Source of the DNA: an uncultured Lachnospiraceae bacterium
Lineage (GTDB): Bacteria; Bacillota; Clostridia; Lachnospirales; Lachnospiraceae
Reading direction: 5' to 3'
DNA length: 39,648 nt
Assembly: GCA_947588845.1 (NCBI GenBank)
Contig: CANQAR010000029.1
Span: 1 to 39,648, forward strand
Shown: piece by piece, positions 1-7,815 of the stretch
Layout: each line of letters opens with the position of its first letter
Position numbering within the stretch: the stretch's first letter is position 1
Program-made: the position numbers and the translations under genes
Notes under the pieces: model-generated
What the model was told of the DNA's origin: nothing
Database searches by the model: none
The model's input: the letters and a program-made list of their open reading frames with translations, nothing else

Positions 1-401
1 GTGCTGCGCAGCATCAGATGGCTGATGATTCTCTTGAGCATGACATGTTCAGGACAGACACATCCGCTTCCTCCCGTTTCCACCGTGCCGAGTACCAGAA
101 GCTTTACACCGTTGCAGGTTTTCGCGTATTTGTCAGGGATATCGTCCACCTTCGGATTCATCTTGAACATCCGGTTGAATTCATCCGCCTCCGTGCGCTC
201 TTCCACAAGTTTGCGCATCTTGGAGATGGGGATGATTTCCTCCAGCTCTTCCTCTGTAAATCCAAGCGCAAGCCCCAGATTTGCATCCGGGTCCGCATCC
301 GCAGCGAGCACGCTTCTTCCCTCATTCGCGTACATCCTTGCAATTGTGGCGGCAAAAGTTGTTTTCCCAACCCCGCCTTTTCCGGTAATCGCTATTTTCA
401 T
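1..401 (-). CDS. cooC: CooC-type nickel-insertion ATPase, second copy (partial, C-terminus outside window)
   Basis: This is the N-terminal 133 codons of a MinD/ParA-like ATPase; the rest lies beyond position 1. The protein opens MKIAITGKGGVGKTT, a deviant Walker A with the signature lysine. It continues with an ADADPDANLGLALG segment and has a Cys-X-Cys pair (GCVCPE) near residue 115, the place where CooC proteins bind metal at the dimer interface. CooC uses ATP to load nickel into the C-cluster of carbon monoxide dehydrogenase in the cytoplasm. The ATG at 401 is preceded by an AGAGGTGA ribosome-binding site. It lies 89 bases behind cooS, with a small GTCCGG/CCGGAC hairpin (435-454) between them. 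It differs from the CooC upstream of cooS, which lacks the DPDAN wording, so the two are paralogues rather than a recent duplication. An acsF-type CooC paralogue serving acetyl-CoA synthase is possible. Confidence 0.88.
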   Translation of the reverse strand, partial: MKIAITGKGGVGKTTFAATIARMYANEGRSVLAADADPDANLGLALGFTEEELEEIIPISKMRKLVEERTEADEFNRMFKMNPKVDDIPDKYAKTCNGVKLLVLGTVETGGSGCVCPEHVMLKRIISHLMLRS

Positions 402-490
402 AATTCAGTCACCTCTAAATGTATTGGTCATCCGGTCCGGAATTTTGTCCGGACTGCATACACGTCAAAATGGATCAACAGGTCTCATCA

Positions 491-2383
491 TCAGATACCG
501 ATTGCCGCTCTCTTCTCCTCGATTCTCTCAATCATCAGATCGCCGAGCTTGTCAATATCCTTCTCTACTGTATAGGCAGCCTCAACCCAGTCTCTTACGC
601 CGCTGGTCAGAAGGTTCGCAACCTCTGAAGAACCGCTCACATACGGATCCACGCCAAGGAATGTGTCGATACCTGTAGCAACTACGTAGTTACCGATCGA
701 TACAGCCTTCTCAGACATCCACTCAGGAGCACAGCCCACAACCGGAAGCTGGGAGATGTTCAGGCCGGAGTCTTTCGACAGCTCAGCCACGAGGATCATC
801 ATACGGCTGATATCAACGCAGGAACCCATGTGGAGTACCGGCGGAATGTCTGCCAGCTCACAGACTCTCTTGAGGCCCGCGCCGCAGAGGTCTTTCGCTC
901 TCTTGTCCATCAGACCGGCCTTCGCGGCAGCCTGAGCGGAGCAGCCGGACGCAACGATGATGATATCGTTCGCAATCAGCTTCTTCATCAGCTCGATATG
1001 AGCGGTATCCGGTCTCACCTTCGGGTTGTTGCAGCCTACCATAGCCACAGCACCGCGGATAACGCCGGAGGTCACGCACTCAAGGAGCGGCTTCGTCGTT
1101 CCAAGTACGTCTACCTGTGAGTTGGTAACGCCGTCAAGCGTCTTGACGATTGCTTCTACGGAATATCCGACCGTAGCTTTCTGCTTCATCTGCGGGATGT
1201 GAACAAGCTCAGGCTTTCTGTTCTTGAAGTTCTCGATTGCGAGCTTCACGATCGCCTTTGCGTTCTCGCCTGCGTTCTCCGGTGAGAAGCGGATGAACTC
1301 GGAATCCGGCATCTGAGCAACCGGTGATGTTGTGACGAACTTGGTGTGGAAACATTTGGTCAGAGGTCCAAGCGCCGGGAAGATACACTGCACGTCAACT
1401 ACGATCGCTTCGCACGCGCCTGTCAGGACAACATTCTCCTGCTGGAGGAAATTACCTGCCATCGGAATACCGCGGCGCATAGCCACTTCGTTTGATGTAC
1501 AGCAGACACCAGATACGGTGATGCCCTTCGCACCCATTTCCTTCGCGTATGCGATCATCTCCGGATCATCCGCATACTCGCAGATCATTTCTGACAGTGA
1601 CGGGTCATGTCCGTGAACAACGATGTTTACGTTGTCTGCATTCATAACTCCAAGGTTTGCCTCCGTCTCGATCGGCTTCGGCGTACCAAACAGAACGTCT
1701 GAGAACTCTGTGCCTGCCATGGAACCGCCCCATCCGTCGGAAAGACCGGAACGAAGAGCCTGACGGATCAGAGCCTCCGGCTTGGAGGAACATCCCATAT
1801 GAGTCATATGTAAGGAACAGGATACCTCACGGTCGATCGCGCGCGGAGCAATCTCCTCTCTCATCCAGATGTCCTGTGTGTGCTGCGGAGCTCTCTTAAG
1901 GAAATTCTGATATCCGAATACCTTGCCGTACTCGTTCATTCCAAGGTAAGCCATCTCATGAGCCAGATCATAGATATCCTTGCCCTCTGTCTCCACGCCC
2001 CACTCTTTCGCGATGCGGATGAGCTTCTCAGGATCTTTTACCTTATAATTTCCGTCCGGAGCCGCGCAGTACAGCGTATGGCAGATCTCACGGCCATGAT
2101 CGGAGTGCGTAGCAGATCCGCCGGCAGTAAATTTCAGATAGTTACGTCCTACGATACCATGAACATCGCAGCCGCAGATTCCTCTCGGAGCCTTCGGGGT
2201 GATACGGCACGGACCCATGGAACAGATCCTGCAGCAGATACCCTGCTCACCAAATTTACAGTGAGGCGTCTGGTTCTTTACACGATACTGCCATCCGTCG
2301 GCACCTACTTTGGCGCCGGTCTCCAGCAGACGATTAGTACCAGCTTCAAACTCTTCCACTGTCGTTAATTTAAAGTCTCCCAT
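491..2383 (-). CDS. cooS: anaerobic nickel-iron carbon monoxide dehydrogenase catalytic subunit
   Basis: The enzyme interconverts CO and CO2 at a Ni-Fe-S C-cluster; in acetogens it supplies CO to acetyl-CoA synthase. The 630-residue length is normal for CooS/AcsA. Visible ligands are Cys42 and Cys50 (D-cluster), Cys51, Cys54, Cys59 and Cys70 (B-cluster), and C-cluster ligands at the HGH motif 257-259, Cys295, Cys333, Cys451, Cys481 and Cys522. His93 (THSDHGRE) and Lys559 (SEKAV) match the catalytic His and Lys of the family. No key residue is missing. The start at 2383 has an ideal AAGGAGG site. It lies 38 bases behind cooC, in a run with cooT and a His-rich protein, all consistent with one Ni-CODH operon. 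Whether it belongs to a CODH/ACS complex or is monofunctional cannot be settled here, because the genes beyond the left edge are not visible. Confidence 0.97.
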   Translation of the reverse strand: MGDFKLTTVEEFEAGTNRLLETGAKVGADGWQYRVKNQTPHCKFGEQGICCRICSMGPCRITPKAPRGICGCDVHGIVGRNYLKFTAGGSATHSDHGREICHTLYCAAPDGNYKVKDPEKLIRIAKEWGVETEGKDIYDLAHEMAYLGMNEYGKVFGYQNFLKRAPQHTQDIWMREEIAPRAIDREVSCSLHMTHMGCSSKPEALIRQALRSGLSDGWGGSMAGTEFSDVLFGTPKPIETEANLGVMNADNVNIVVHGHDPSLSEMICEYADDPEMIAYAKEMGAKGITVSGVCCTSNEVAMRRGIPMAGNFLQQENVVLTGACEAIVVDVQCIFPALGPLTKCFHTKFVTTSPVAQMPDSEFIRFSPENAGENAKAIVKLAIENFKNRKPELVHIPQMKQKATVGYSVEAIVKTLDGVTNSQVDVLGTTKPLLECVTSGVIRGAVAMVGCNNPKVRPDTAHIELMKKLIANDIIIVASGCSAQAAAKAGLMDKRAKDLCGAGLKRVCELADIPPVLHMGSCVDISRMMILVAELSKDSGLNISQLPVVGCAPEWMSEKAVSIGNYVVATGIDTFLGVDPYVSGSSEVANLLTSGVRDWVEAAYTVEKDIDKLGDLMIERIEEKRAAIGI

Positions 2384-2421
2384 TACAAACCTCCTTGAAA
2401 TATTTTAATAAATGGGTAACA

Positions 2422-3198
2422 CTAAAGCTCCAGTTTCTGGATAATGCTCTTTAATGCCTGTTTTACAGGAGAATCCGCCGGAATTGTCACAGTAGGCCTG
2501 CCATCGCAATCATACTGATAAACGAGATCGTCATGCGGAACAACTCCAAGCAGCATCAGGCCCTGCTTTTCGATTTCATCCCGTGTGCCCTCGTTCAACT
2601 CCCCGTTCGGAGCGCGGTTAACGATCAGCCCCATCGTCTTCGGTGTCATATTGCACTCGTCCACCAGCTCCGCGATTCTCCCGGCCGCCTGGACTCCGCG
2701 GCGCGAGCAGTCGCTCACCAGAATGATCGTGTCCACCTTGGGAAGAATTCCGCGGCTGATATGCTCCATGCCGGCTTCATTGTCCACGACCATATACTTA
2801 TAGTTCGGTACGAGCTTCTGAAGCTGTGACTGAAGCAGACCGTTTACGTAGCAGTAGCATCCCTTGCCCTGTGTCCTGCCCATCACGAGAAGATCAAAAT
2901 CATCGTCCTCGATCAGGCAGCGCTGAAACATGATCTCCGCGTAATCCGCTTTCGCCATGCCGGCCGGAATCTTCTTCTCCGAAGCGACCCTGTTCTCATC
3001 CCTTGCGATTTCCTCCCGGACATCCCCGAGTGTCATCTCAACCTCGACGCCGAGCACTTCATTCAGATTTGAATTTGCATCGGCATCCACTGCCAGGATC
3101 GGGTGTTTTCCCATCTCGCACATGCTCTGGATCAGCATGCCGCCGAGTGTCGTCTTGCCCACTCCACCCTTTCCTGCAATTGCAATAATATGTGCCAT
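2422..3198 (-). CDS. cooC: CooC-type nickel-insertion ATPase, first copy
   Basis: A 258-residue MinD/ParA-family ATPase that should help insert nickel into CooS. It carries the deviant Walker A GKGGVGKTT at residues 9-17 and a Cys-X-Cys pair at 114-116 (GCYCYVNG), matching the metal-binding Cys pair of characterised CooC. Further nucleotide-site motifs are VDADANSN and VVDNEAGMEH. The start chosen is the ATG at 3198, which has GGAGGG at correct spacing and directly precedes the HIIAIAGKGG strand. An open frame continues upstream to 3312, but those residues (Ala/Arg/Ser-rich) look like translated intergenic sequence. It sits 38 bases ahead of cooS and is very probably cotranscribed with it. 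Confidence 0.95.
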   Translation of the reverse strand: MAHIIAIAGKGGVGKTTLGGMLIQSMCEMGKHPILAVDADANSNLNEVLGVEVEMTLGDVREEIARDENRVASEKKIPAGMAKADYAEIMFQRCLIEDDDFDLLVMGRTQGKGCYCYVNGLLQSQLQKLVPNYKYMVVDNEAGMEHISRGILPKVDTIILVSDCSRRGVQAAGRIAELVDECNMTPKTMGLIVNRAPNGELNEGTRDEIEKQGLMLLGVVPHDDLVYQYDCDGRPTVTIPADSPVKQALKSIIQKLEL

Positions 3199-3565
3199 AA
3201 AACGGCCCTCCTGACTGTCTGCCGGACGCCCAGAACTTCCGTCCGGCGCTGATTTCCGCGGCAGCGAGCCATCACGCGTCTGCGCGCGTCCGGCAAATGC
3301 CGCGAGAGTCAAATACCCCGCTGCCTACAGCGGGATTGCTGATTGTATGGTTACATAAATCTATGACAGCAGACCTTACGGCTGGCGTCGTCGGCAGCTC
3401 CCCTGCTCACGGCCGCGGCCATCCGCCGTCTTCTATAACAGAAAGGCTATCAGGCAGCCTTCCCGTTATATACAAATCATTCAGGATCCGCTTGCGGATC
3501 CCGGCGCAAAATCCGGATCTTCTCAGGAAGACATCCTCCGTCTCCGGATCTCTGCGCATCCCCGG
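3199..3565. other. structured 367-base gap between cooT and cooC
   Basis: No credible gene is seen on either strand. Reading leftwards (the operon direction), the gap holds three clear hairpins. At 3484-3501 there is a perfect palindrome, GGATCCGC TT GCGGATCC. At 3435-3469 a 14-pair stem surrounds a 7-base loop; it is perfect only as minus-strand RNA because two pairs are G-U. At 3317-3334 the arms are CCCGCTG and CAGCGGG. None has a long U-tract, so simple termination is not obvious. The gap could control the ratio of small nickel proteins to CODH, process the mRNA, or be a degenerate repeat. No match to a known riboswitch was recognised by eye. Confidence 0.55.
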
Positions 3566-3748
3566 TCAGCAGTTAATCCTGACTACTCCGCCGGTAAGAT
3601 CCGCCATCGCAAGCGTACCTTCGATCGTCTTCTGATCCCCGAGCACATCCGTCAGGATAATCTTCCCATCCTCAACCTCAATCTTGCTGACATACTCAAG
3701 AATCACGCTGTCAGGCTCTGAAGTCCTGTAAGCTGTTGCCAGACACAT
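3566..3748 (-). CDS. cooT: CooT-like small nickel-binding protein
   Basis: A 60-residue protein beginning MCLATAY. In CooT-family proteins the cysteine right after the initiator methionine takes part in nickel binding, and the remainder folds as a small beta-barrel; the pattern of short strands ending in DLTGGVVRI fits that fold. The start chosen is the ATG at 3748, preceded by GGGAGGTG, which places Cys at position 2. A longer frame to 3769 would bury this cysteine and has no better ribosome-binding site. It lies 39 bases after the His-rich gene and upstream of cooC-cooS, so a role in nickel delivery to CODH is well supported by context but remains inference. Confidence 0.85.
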   Translation of the reverse strand: MCLATAYRTSEPDSVILEYVSKIEVEDGKIILTDVLGDQKTIEGTLAMADLTGGVVRINC

Positions 3749-3787
3749 AAATCTGCACCTCCCTGGCAAATGAAATTATATTTATTT

Positions 3788-4234
3788 TCAGTTTTTCACC
3801 ATGGACAGAGCGAGACTGAGATAGAGATTCCCTTTCTGGAATTCATCCACCGCCTTTTTGATCTGCTCTGCCGCCTCGGCTTTTCCGGCCTCTCTCAGCT
3901 TATCCGCAACCTGGTCAAGTTCAGCCGCATGGTGTTCATTGTGCTTCCACATGTAATCAAGCAGAGCCGTCATCTTGTCCTGTCCTGACGCCTCCGTCTC
4001 AGAACCATGCGCGTGGCTGTGGCCGTGTCCATGCTCATGCGCTCCGCATCCTGCGCACCCGCTGTCACAGGAAGCCTGACTGCAGCCGTCCTGTTCATGG
4101 GTATGTTCATGCTCATCCTCATGACCATGTTCATGGCTGTGGGGATGAGAGTGCTCATACGTATGCTGATGTGTATGCGTATGCTCGTGGGAATGCGGAC
4201 ATGGATTGCCGTTTTCATCGTGAACCAAATGCAT
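3788..4234 (-). CDS. His/Cys-rich metal-binding protein with C-terminal helical domain
   Basis: A 148-residue protein in two parts. Residues 1-76 hold most of its roughly 26 histidines, in HTH/HSH/HEH runs, plus a Cys cluster with the spacing CxxxxCxxxCxxC (DGCSQ...GCAGC). Residues 85-148 form a compact predicted helical domain containing WKHNEHHAAELDQ, AAEQIKKAVDEFQKGN and a YLSLALSMVK end. The composition suggests nickel (or cobalt/zinc) storage or buffering. The place in front of cooT-cooC-cooS argues for nickel supply to CODH, in the manner of His-rich CooJ or HypB tails, although no sequence kinship to CooJ is claimed. It is the first gene after the promoter at 4308-4336; the ATG at 4234 has AAAGGA. 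Database entries may call such proteins cobalt transporters, but no membrane segment is present. Confidence 0.85.
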   Translation of the reverse strand: MHLVHDENGNPCPHSHEHTHTHQHTYEHSHPHSHEHGHEDEHEHTHEQDGCSQASCDSGCAGCGAHEHGHGHSHAHGSETEASGQDKMTALLDYMWKHNEHHAAELDQVADKLREAGKAEAAEQIKKAVDEFQKGNLYLSLALSMVKN

Positions 4235-4307
4235 AATCGTCGTCCTTTCATGAATAAAAGTTTGTTAAGAATTTCACACTGTAAAATCCACTTTCACATT
4301 TGGTGCC

Positions 4308-4336
4308 ATTATAGCACAACTTGTTTATTCCCACAA
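4308..4336 (-). promoter_or_regulatory. sigma-A-type promoter of the CODH maturation operon
   Basis: On the minus strand there is TTGTGG (-35, 4331-4336), a 17-base spacer and TATAAT (-10, 4308-4313) with an extended TGC before it. Transcription should start near 4301, about 66 bases before the His-rich gene. It lies just after the gpsA terminator, making a clean operon boundary. Confidence 0.75.
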
Positions 4337-4377
4337 CCACCAATATGTACTTTTTTTAGAACTTTTTTTAAAAACAG

Positions 4378-4423
4378 AAAAAATCCACGGCAAACTATTA
4401 TGAAAATTTACCATGGATTTTTT
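4378..4423 (-). terminator. bidirectional-type terminator after gpsA
   Basis: The arms AAAAAATCCA (4378-4387) and TGGATTTTTT (4414-4423), extended by a GG/CC pair after one mismatch, form a stem with A- and T-tracts on either side. It lies 48 bases past the gpsA stop and ahead of the CODH-operon promoter. Further T-rich sequence follows to about 4350. Confidence 0.75.
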
Positions 4424-4470
4424 TAGCGGTTTTTTAGCGCTGAAATTTCGTTAAAAATTATACAATCAAT

Positions 4471-5490
4471 TTAAGACACAGATTCCCAGGGCAGCAGAGA
4501 GTTCTCGATCTTTGAATCGCGAAGCATCAGCTCCGACACGGCCTGGTGCGGATCCTTCCCCTCAAACAGCACCTGATTTACCTGCTCGATGATCGGAAGC
4601 TCAATGCCGCAGGTCTCTGCCAGCTTCACTGCCGCTCTGGCTGAGTAGACGCCCTCGACCACCATGTTTACTTCTTTCATGGCTTCCTCCATCGTGCGGC
4701 CTTTTCCCAGAAGAATGCCGGCCCGGCGGTTCCGGCTGTGCATGCTCGCGCAGGTGACGATCAGATCCCCCATGCCGGTAAGCCCCGAAAAAGTTTCCTG
4801 ATGGCCGCCAAGTCTGGTTCCGAGCCGCGAGATCTCGACCATCCCTCTCGTAATCAGAGCAGCTTTCGCATTGTCTCCATACCCCATTCCGTCCGCAATC
4901 CCGGCAGCCAGCGCAATCACGTTCTTCAGCGCGCCGCCAAGCTCGATCCCCGTCAAATCCGGGCTGATATACACGCGGAAGCAGGGACTCATAAACAGCT
5001 TCTGGAGATACCGCGCGTCCTCTTCCCGATGGGCGCCGATGACACAGGTGGTCGGAAGTCCTTTTGCCACCTCTTCCGCATGGCTCGGACCGGAAAGCAC
5101 CGAGCAGACCGCTTCCGGCAGAACCTCCTCCAGAATCCCGCTCATTGTAAAAAGCGTAGACTCCTCAATTCCCTTCGAAGCGCTCACCAGAAACATTCCG
5201 GGCCGGATATACGGTTTCATCCGTTCTGCCGTCTCGCGCACACAGACGGACGGAACGACAACGACGCAGACCTCCTTCCCTTTTACCGCCTCTTCCAGAG
5301 AAGAGGTGACCTCCATCGTCTCCGGAATCCGGATTCCCTCCAGTTTCGATTCATGACGCCTTGTCGCCCGGATCTGTTCCGCCTCCGATTCCCTGTGCGA
5401 CCACAGAGTCACTTTATGCCCGTTTTCATGCAGTAAAAGCGCAAGCGCCGTTCCCCAGCTTCCCGCGCCGATGACGCCGATTTCTGCCAT
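4471..5490 (-). CDS. gpsA: NAD(P)H-dependent glycerol-3-phosphate dehydrogenase
   Basis: This cytoplasmic enzyme reduces dihydroxyacetone phosphate to sn-glycerol-3-phosphate, the backbone precursor of phospholipids. The 339 residues are normal for GpsA. The N-terminal Rossmann motif is GAGSWGTALA (7-16), followed by VVVPS and SASKGIE. The ELGGALKNVIALAAGI block holds the conserved active-site lysine, and NRRAG and GLTGMGDL are present. The start at 5490 is supported by GGGAGGC. It is the last gene of der-plsY-gpsA; PlsY consumes its product, which explains the pairing. Confidence 0.97.
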   Translation of the reverse strand: MAEIGVIGAGSWGTALALLLHENGHKVTLWSHRESEAEQIRATRRHESKLEGIRIPETMEVTSSLEEAVKGKEVCVVVVPSVCVRETAERMKPYIRPGMFLVSASKGIEESTLFTMSGILEEVLPEAVCSVLSGPSHAEEVAKGLPTTCVIGAHREEDARYLQKLFMSPCFRVYISPDLTGIELGGALKNVIALAAGIADGMGYGDNAKAALITRGMVEISRLGTRLGGHQETFSGLTGMGDLIVTCASMHSRNRRAGILLGKGRTMEEAMKEVNMVVEGVYSARAAVKLAETCGIELPIIEQVNQVLFEGKDPHQAVSELMLRDSKIENSLLPWESVS

Positions 5491-5571
5491 ACAATGATGC
5501 CTCCCGTAAAATTTTCGCCGCTGTCACTCTGTGACAAACATTTTCTCCTGACTTTCTGCCCGCCCCGGACT

Positions 5572-6222
5572 TCAGTCCTTCTTATTCTCCCGGAACAGGT
5601 AGGTTTTCCGCTCGCACCCGTGAAGCAGGCGGCCGATATTCTCGCGATGCTTCCAGAACGCAAGAATCGTCAGCGCCGCGGCCAGCGCGTACATCTCATA
5701 CAGACGCGGCTGCGTCATCCCCCAGATTCCCATCTGCCCGAACACGACAACCTCAATCAGAAACCCGGTACAGACAAGCAGGGAGCCAAGCGAAACGTAA
5801 TGTGTCAGAAGGAATGCCGACGCGAACGTGACGATCCCGAGCAGCGTCATAACCAGGTTCAGCGCCAGCAGAAGTCCGCCGGTCGCGGCAATCCCCTTGC
5901 CGCCGCGGAATCCCAGGTAAAACGGATAATTATGGCCAAGTATGGCACCCGCTCCCGCGTAAAGAGACAAAAGCGGAAGCATGTCCCCGTAAGATTTCCG
6001 GAACAGAAGCTGCACCGTCCAGACAGCAAAGGCGCATTTGAAGCCGTCCCCGAAAAAAGTCAGAATCCCGGCCCCTGTCCCCAGAGTTCTGAGCATATTT
6101 GTCGTGCCGGCATTGCCGCTCCCGTGATCGCGGATATCGATCCCATGGAGACGGCCGTACAGATACCCGGTTTGAAACAGGCCAAACACATACCCGACAG
6201 CCAGACAAATCAAACGTACCAT
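5572..6222 (-). CDS. plsY: acyl-phosphate:glycerol-3-phosphate acyltransferase
   Basis: An integral membrane enzyme that transfers acyl groups from acyl-phosphate to glycerol-3-phosphate, giving lysophosphatidic acid. The 216-residue protein has several hydrophobic segments and the three PlsY signatures: GSGNAGTTNMLR, HNYPFYLGFRGGKGIA, and a C-terminal segment with a WKHRENIGRL end. The start chosen is the ATG at 6222 because AAGGAG sits 7 bases before it, inside the last codons of der. A longer frame starting at 6249 would overlap der by 26 bases and has no visible site. Translational coupling to der is likely, as the der stop and this ATG are one base apart. Confidence 0.95.
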   Translation of the reverse strand: MVRLICLAVGYVFGLFQTGYLYGRLHGIDIRDHGSGNAGTTNMLRTLGTGAGILTFFGDGFKCAFAVWTVQLLFRKSYGDMLPLLSLYAGAGAILGHNYPFYLGFRGGKGIAATGGLLLALNLVMTLLGIVTFASAFLLTHYVSLGSLLVCTGFLIEVVVFGQMGIWGMTQPRLYEMYALAAALTILAFWKHRENIGRLLHGCERKTYLFRENKKD

Positions 6223-6223
6223 A

Positions 6224-7552
6224 TCAATTCTCCTTATCTTTACGTTCACGAATGATAAATTTCAGCGACGTCCCCTTAAATCCGAATGTATCGCGTATCT
6301 TATTTTCCAGATACCGCGTATAGGAAAAATGCATCAGGCTCTTGTCATTCACAAAAATCACAAAGGTCGGCGGCTTCACCGCAACCTGGGTGATATAGTA
6401 GAGTTTCAGCCGTTTCCCCTTGTCGGAAGGCGGCTGCTGCATGGCCGCTGCCTCCGCCATGATCTCATTGAGAACGCCGGTGGCAATCCTCATGGACTGG
6501 TTGGTAATAACCATGTCGATCGTCTCAAACAGTCTTGGAAGCCGCTGTCCGGTCTCCGCCGAGATAAAAATGATCTCCGCATACGGCATGTAGGAAAGCA
6601 CTTCCCGGATGCGCTCTGTGTACCGGTAAATTGTCTTGTCATCCTTCGTGATGGCATCCCATTTATTGACTGCGATCACGATCCCCTTGCCGCGGTCATG
6701 CGCAATCCCGGCGATCTTCGCATCCTGCTCCGTCACGCCCTCGATCGCGTCGATCATGATGACGACGACATCGGCGCGCTCCACCGCCGTCACGGTCCGG
6801 ATAATGCTGTACCGCTCAAGTTCTTCTTTTACCTTGCTTTTTCGCCGCAGGCCGGCGGTATCGATAAATACATATTCCTGCCCGTTCCATTTCACGGCGG
6901 TATCGACCGCGTCTCTCGTCGTCCCGGCAATATCAGAGACAATCAGCCGGTTTTCTCCGATCAGCCGGTTAATCAGAGACGACTTCCCGACATTCGGCTT
7001 GCCGACAATCGCCACCCGCGGGCGCTCATCCTCGTAATCCTCCACTTCTTCCGGATTAAAATGCGCCACCACCGCGTCAAGCATATCTCCGATTCCGATC
7101 TTATTGCTCGCGGAAATCGGATGAGGATCTCCGATTCCAAGATTATAGAATTCATAGACGTCCGCCATCATCTTCTGGTAGCTGTCCACCTTGTTCACAA
7201 CCAGAACAACCGGCTTGTGCGAGCGGCGCAGCATGTCCGCCACTTTCGAATCCGAGTCGGTCAGTCCCTGCCTGCAGTCCACAAGAAACAGGATCACATC
7301 CGCCGTATCGATCGCAATCTGAGCCTGATCTCTCATCTGAGACAGAATGACGTCGCTCGTATCCGGCTCGATCCCTCCCGTATCGATCAGGGTGAAATTG
7401 AGATTCAGCCACTCGACGTCGGCATAAATCCGGTCCCTCGTCACGCCCGGCGTGTCCTGCACGATCGAAATATTCTGACCTGCCAGCGCGTTGAACAATG
7501 TGGACTTCCCTACGTTCGGCCTGCCAACGATTGCCACGATTGGTTTGCTCAT
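6224..7552 (-). CDS. der: ribosome assembly GTPase Der (EngA), double G domain
   Basis: Der acts in late assembly of the 50S ribosomal subunit. The 442-residue protein has two tandem GTPase domains: GRPNVGKST at about residues 10-18 with DTPG, NKVD and SA motifs, and GKPNVGKSS at about 183 with DTAG and NKWD. A C-terminal KH-like domain ends in the basic [11 protein letters not shown]. The start at 7552 has AAGGAGG at good spacing. It heads the der-plsY-gpsA operon behind the promoter at 7616-7644. Confidence 0.97.
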   Translation of the reverse strand: MSKPIVAIVGRPNVGKSTLFNALAGQNISIVQDTPGVTRDRIYADVEWLNLNFTLIDTGGIEPDTSDVILSQMRDQAQIAIDTADVILFLVDCRQGLTDSDSKVADMLRRSHKPVVLVVNKVDSYQKMMADVYEFYNLGIGDPHPISASNKIGIGDMLDAVVAHFNPEEVEDYEDERPRVAIVGKPNVGKSSLINRLIGENRLIVSDIAGTTRDAVDTAVKWNGQEYVFIDTAGLRRKSKVKEELERYSIIRTVTAVERADVVVIMIDAIEGVTEQDAKIAGIAHDRGKGIVIAVNKWDAITKDDKTIYRYTERIREVLSYMPYAEIIFISAETGQRLPRLFETIDMVITNQSMRIATGVLNEIMAEAAAMQQPPSDKGKRLKLYYITQVAVKPPTFVIFVNDKSLMHFSYTRYLENKIRDTFGFKGTSLKFIIRERKDKEN

Positions 7553-7615
7553 CTTTTTCCTCCTTCATCCTTCTATTGTCCCGTTCTGACCCGAAACACA
7601 TCTGATTTCCGTTTG

Positions 7616-7644
7616 ATTTTACATGAATCCGGCCGCTTTGTAAA
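7616..7644 (-). promoter_or_regulatory. promoter of der-plsY-gpsA
   Basis: On the minus strand, TTTACA (7639-7644), 17 bases, then TAAAAT (7616-7621). The start of transcription would be about 55-60 bases before der. It diverges from the prs promoter at 7696, and the 51 bases between the two boxes are GC-rich and otherwise featureless. Confidence 0.6.
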
Positions 7645-7695
7645 GGTTTTGTTGCAAACCGGTCCGCGGCATCCCGCCCGCCGCCGTTTTTAAGC

Positions 7696-7724
7696 TTGAC
7701 TCTTTTTCCATGAAATGCTATAAA
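7696..7724 (+). promoter_or_regulatory. promoter of prs
   Basis: TTGACT (7696-7701), a 17-base spacer and TATAAA (7719-7724) with an extended TGC. Transcription should begin near 7731, giving an AT-rich leader of about 85 bases before the GGGAGG site at 7806. No strong structure is seen in the leader. Confidence 0.7.
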
Positions 7725-7815
7725 TGTAGTGTATATATGCGCATTACAATATTTTTACAATAATTTACCCTAATTACTCTTTTTTTACTATTTTACCTTA
7801 CACAGGGAGGATCAT

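Noticed and set aside
3199-3565. Cobalamin or NiCo riboswitch upstream of cooC
   Set aside because: Hairpins are present, but I could not match the conserved cores of either class by eye, so no riboswitch is called.
3990-4220. Short repeated CAT/ATG-rich units resembling a CRISPR or tandem repeat
   Set aside because: These are histidine and glutamate codons of the His-rich protein; units are irregular and have no spacers. The same applies to 21770-21850 in the CsoR-like gene.
6329-7693. A 454-codon open frame on the plus strand
   Set aside because: Antisense to der, with His/Arg-rich composition and no recognisable domain.
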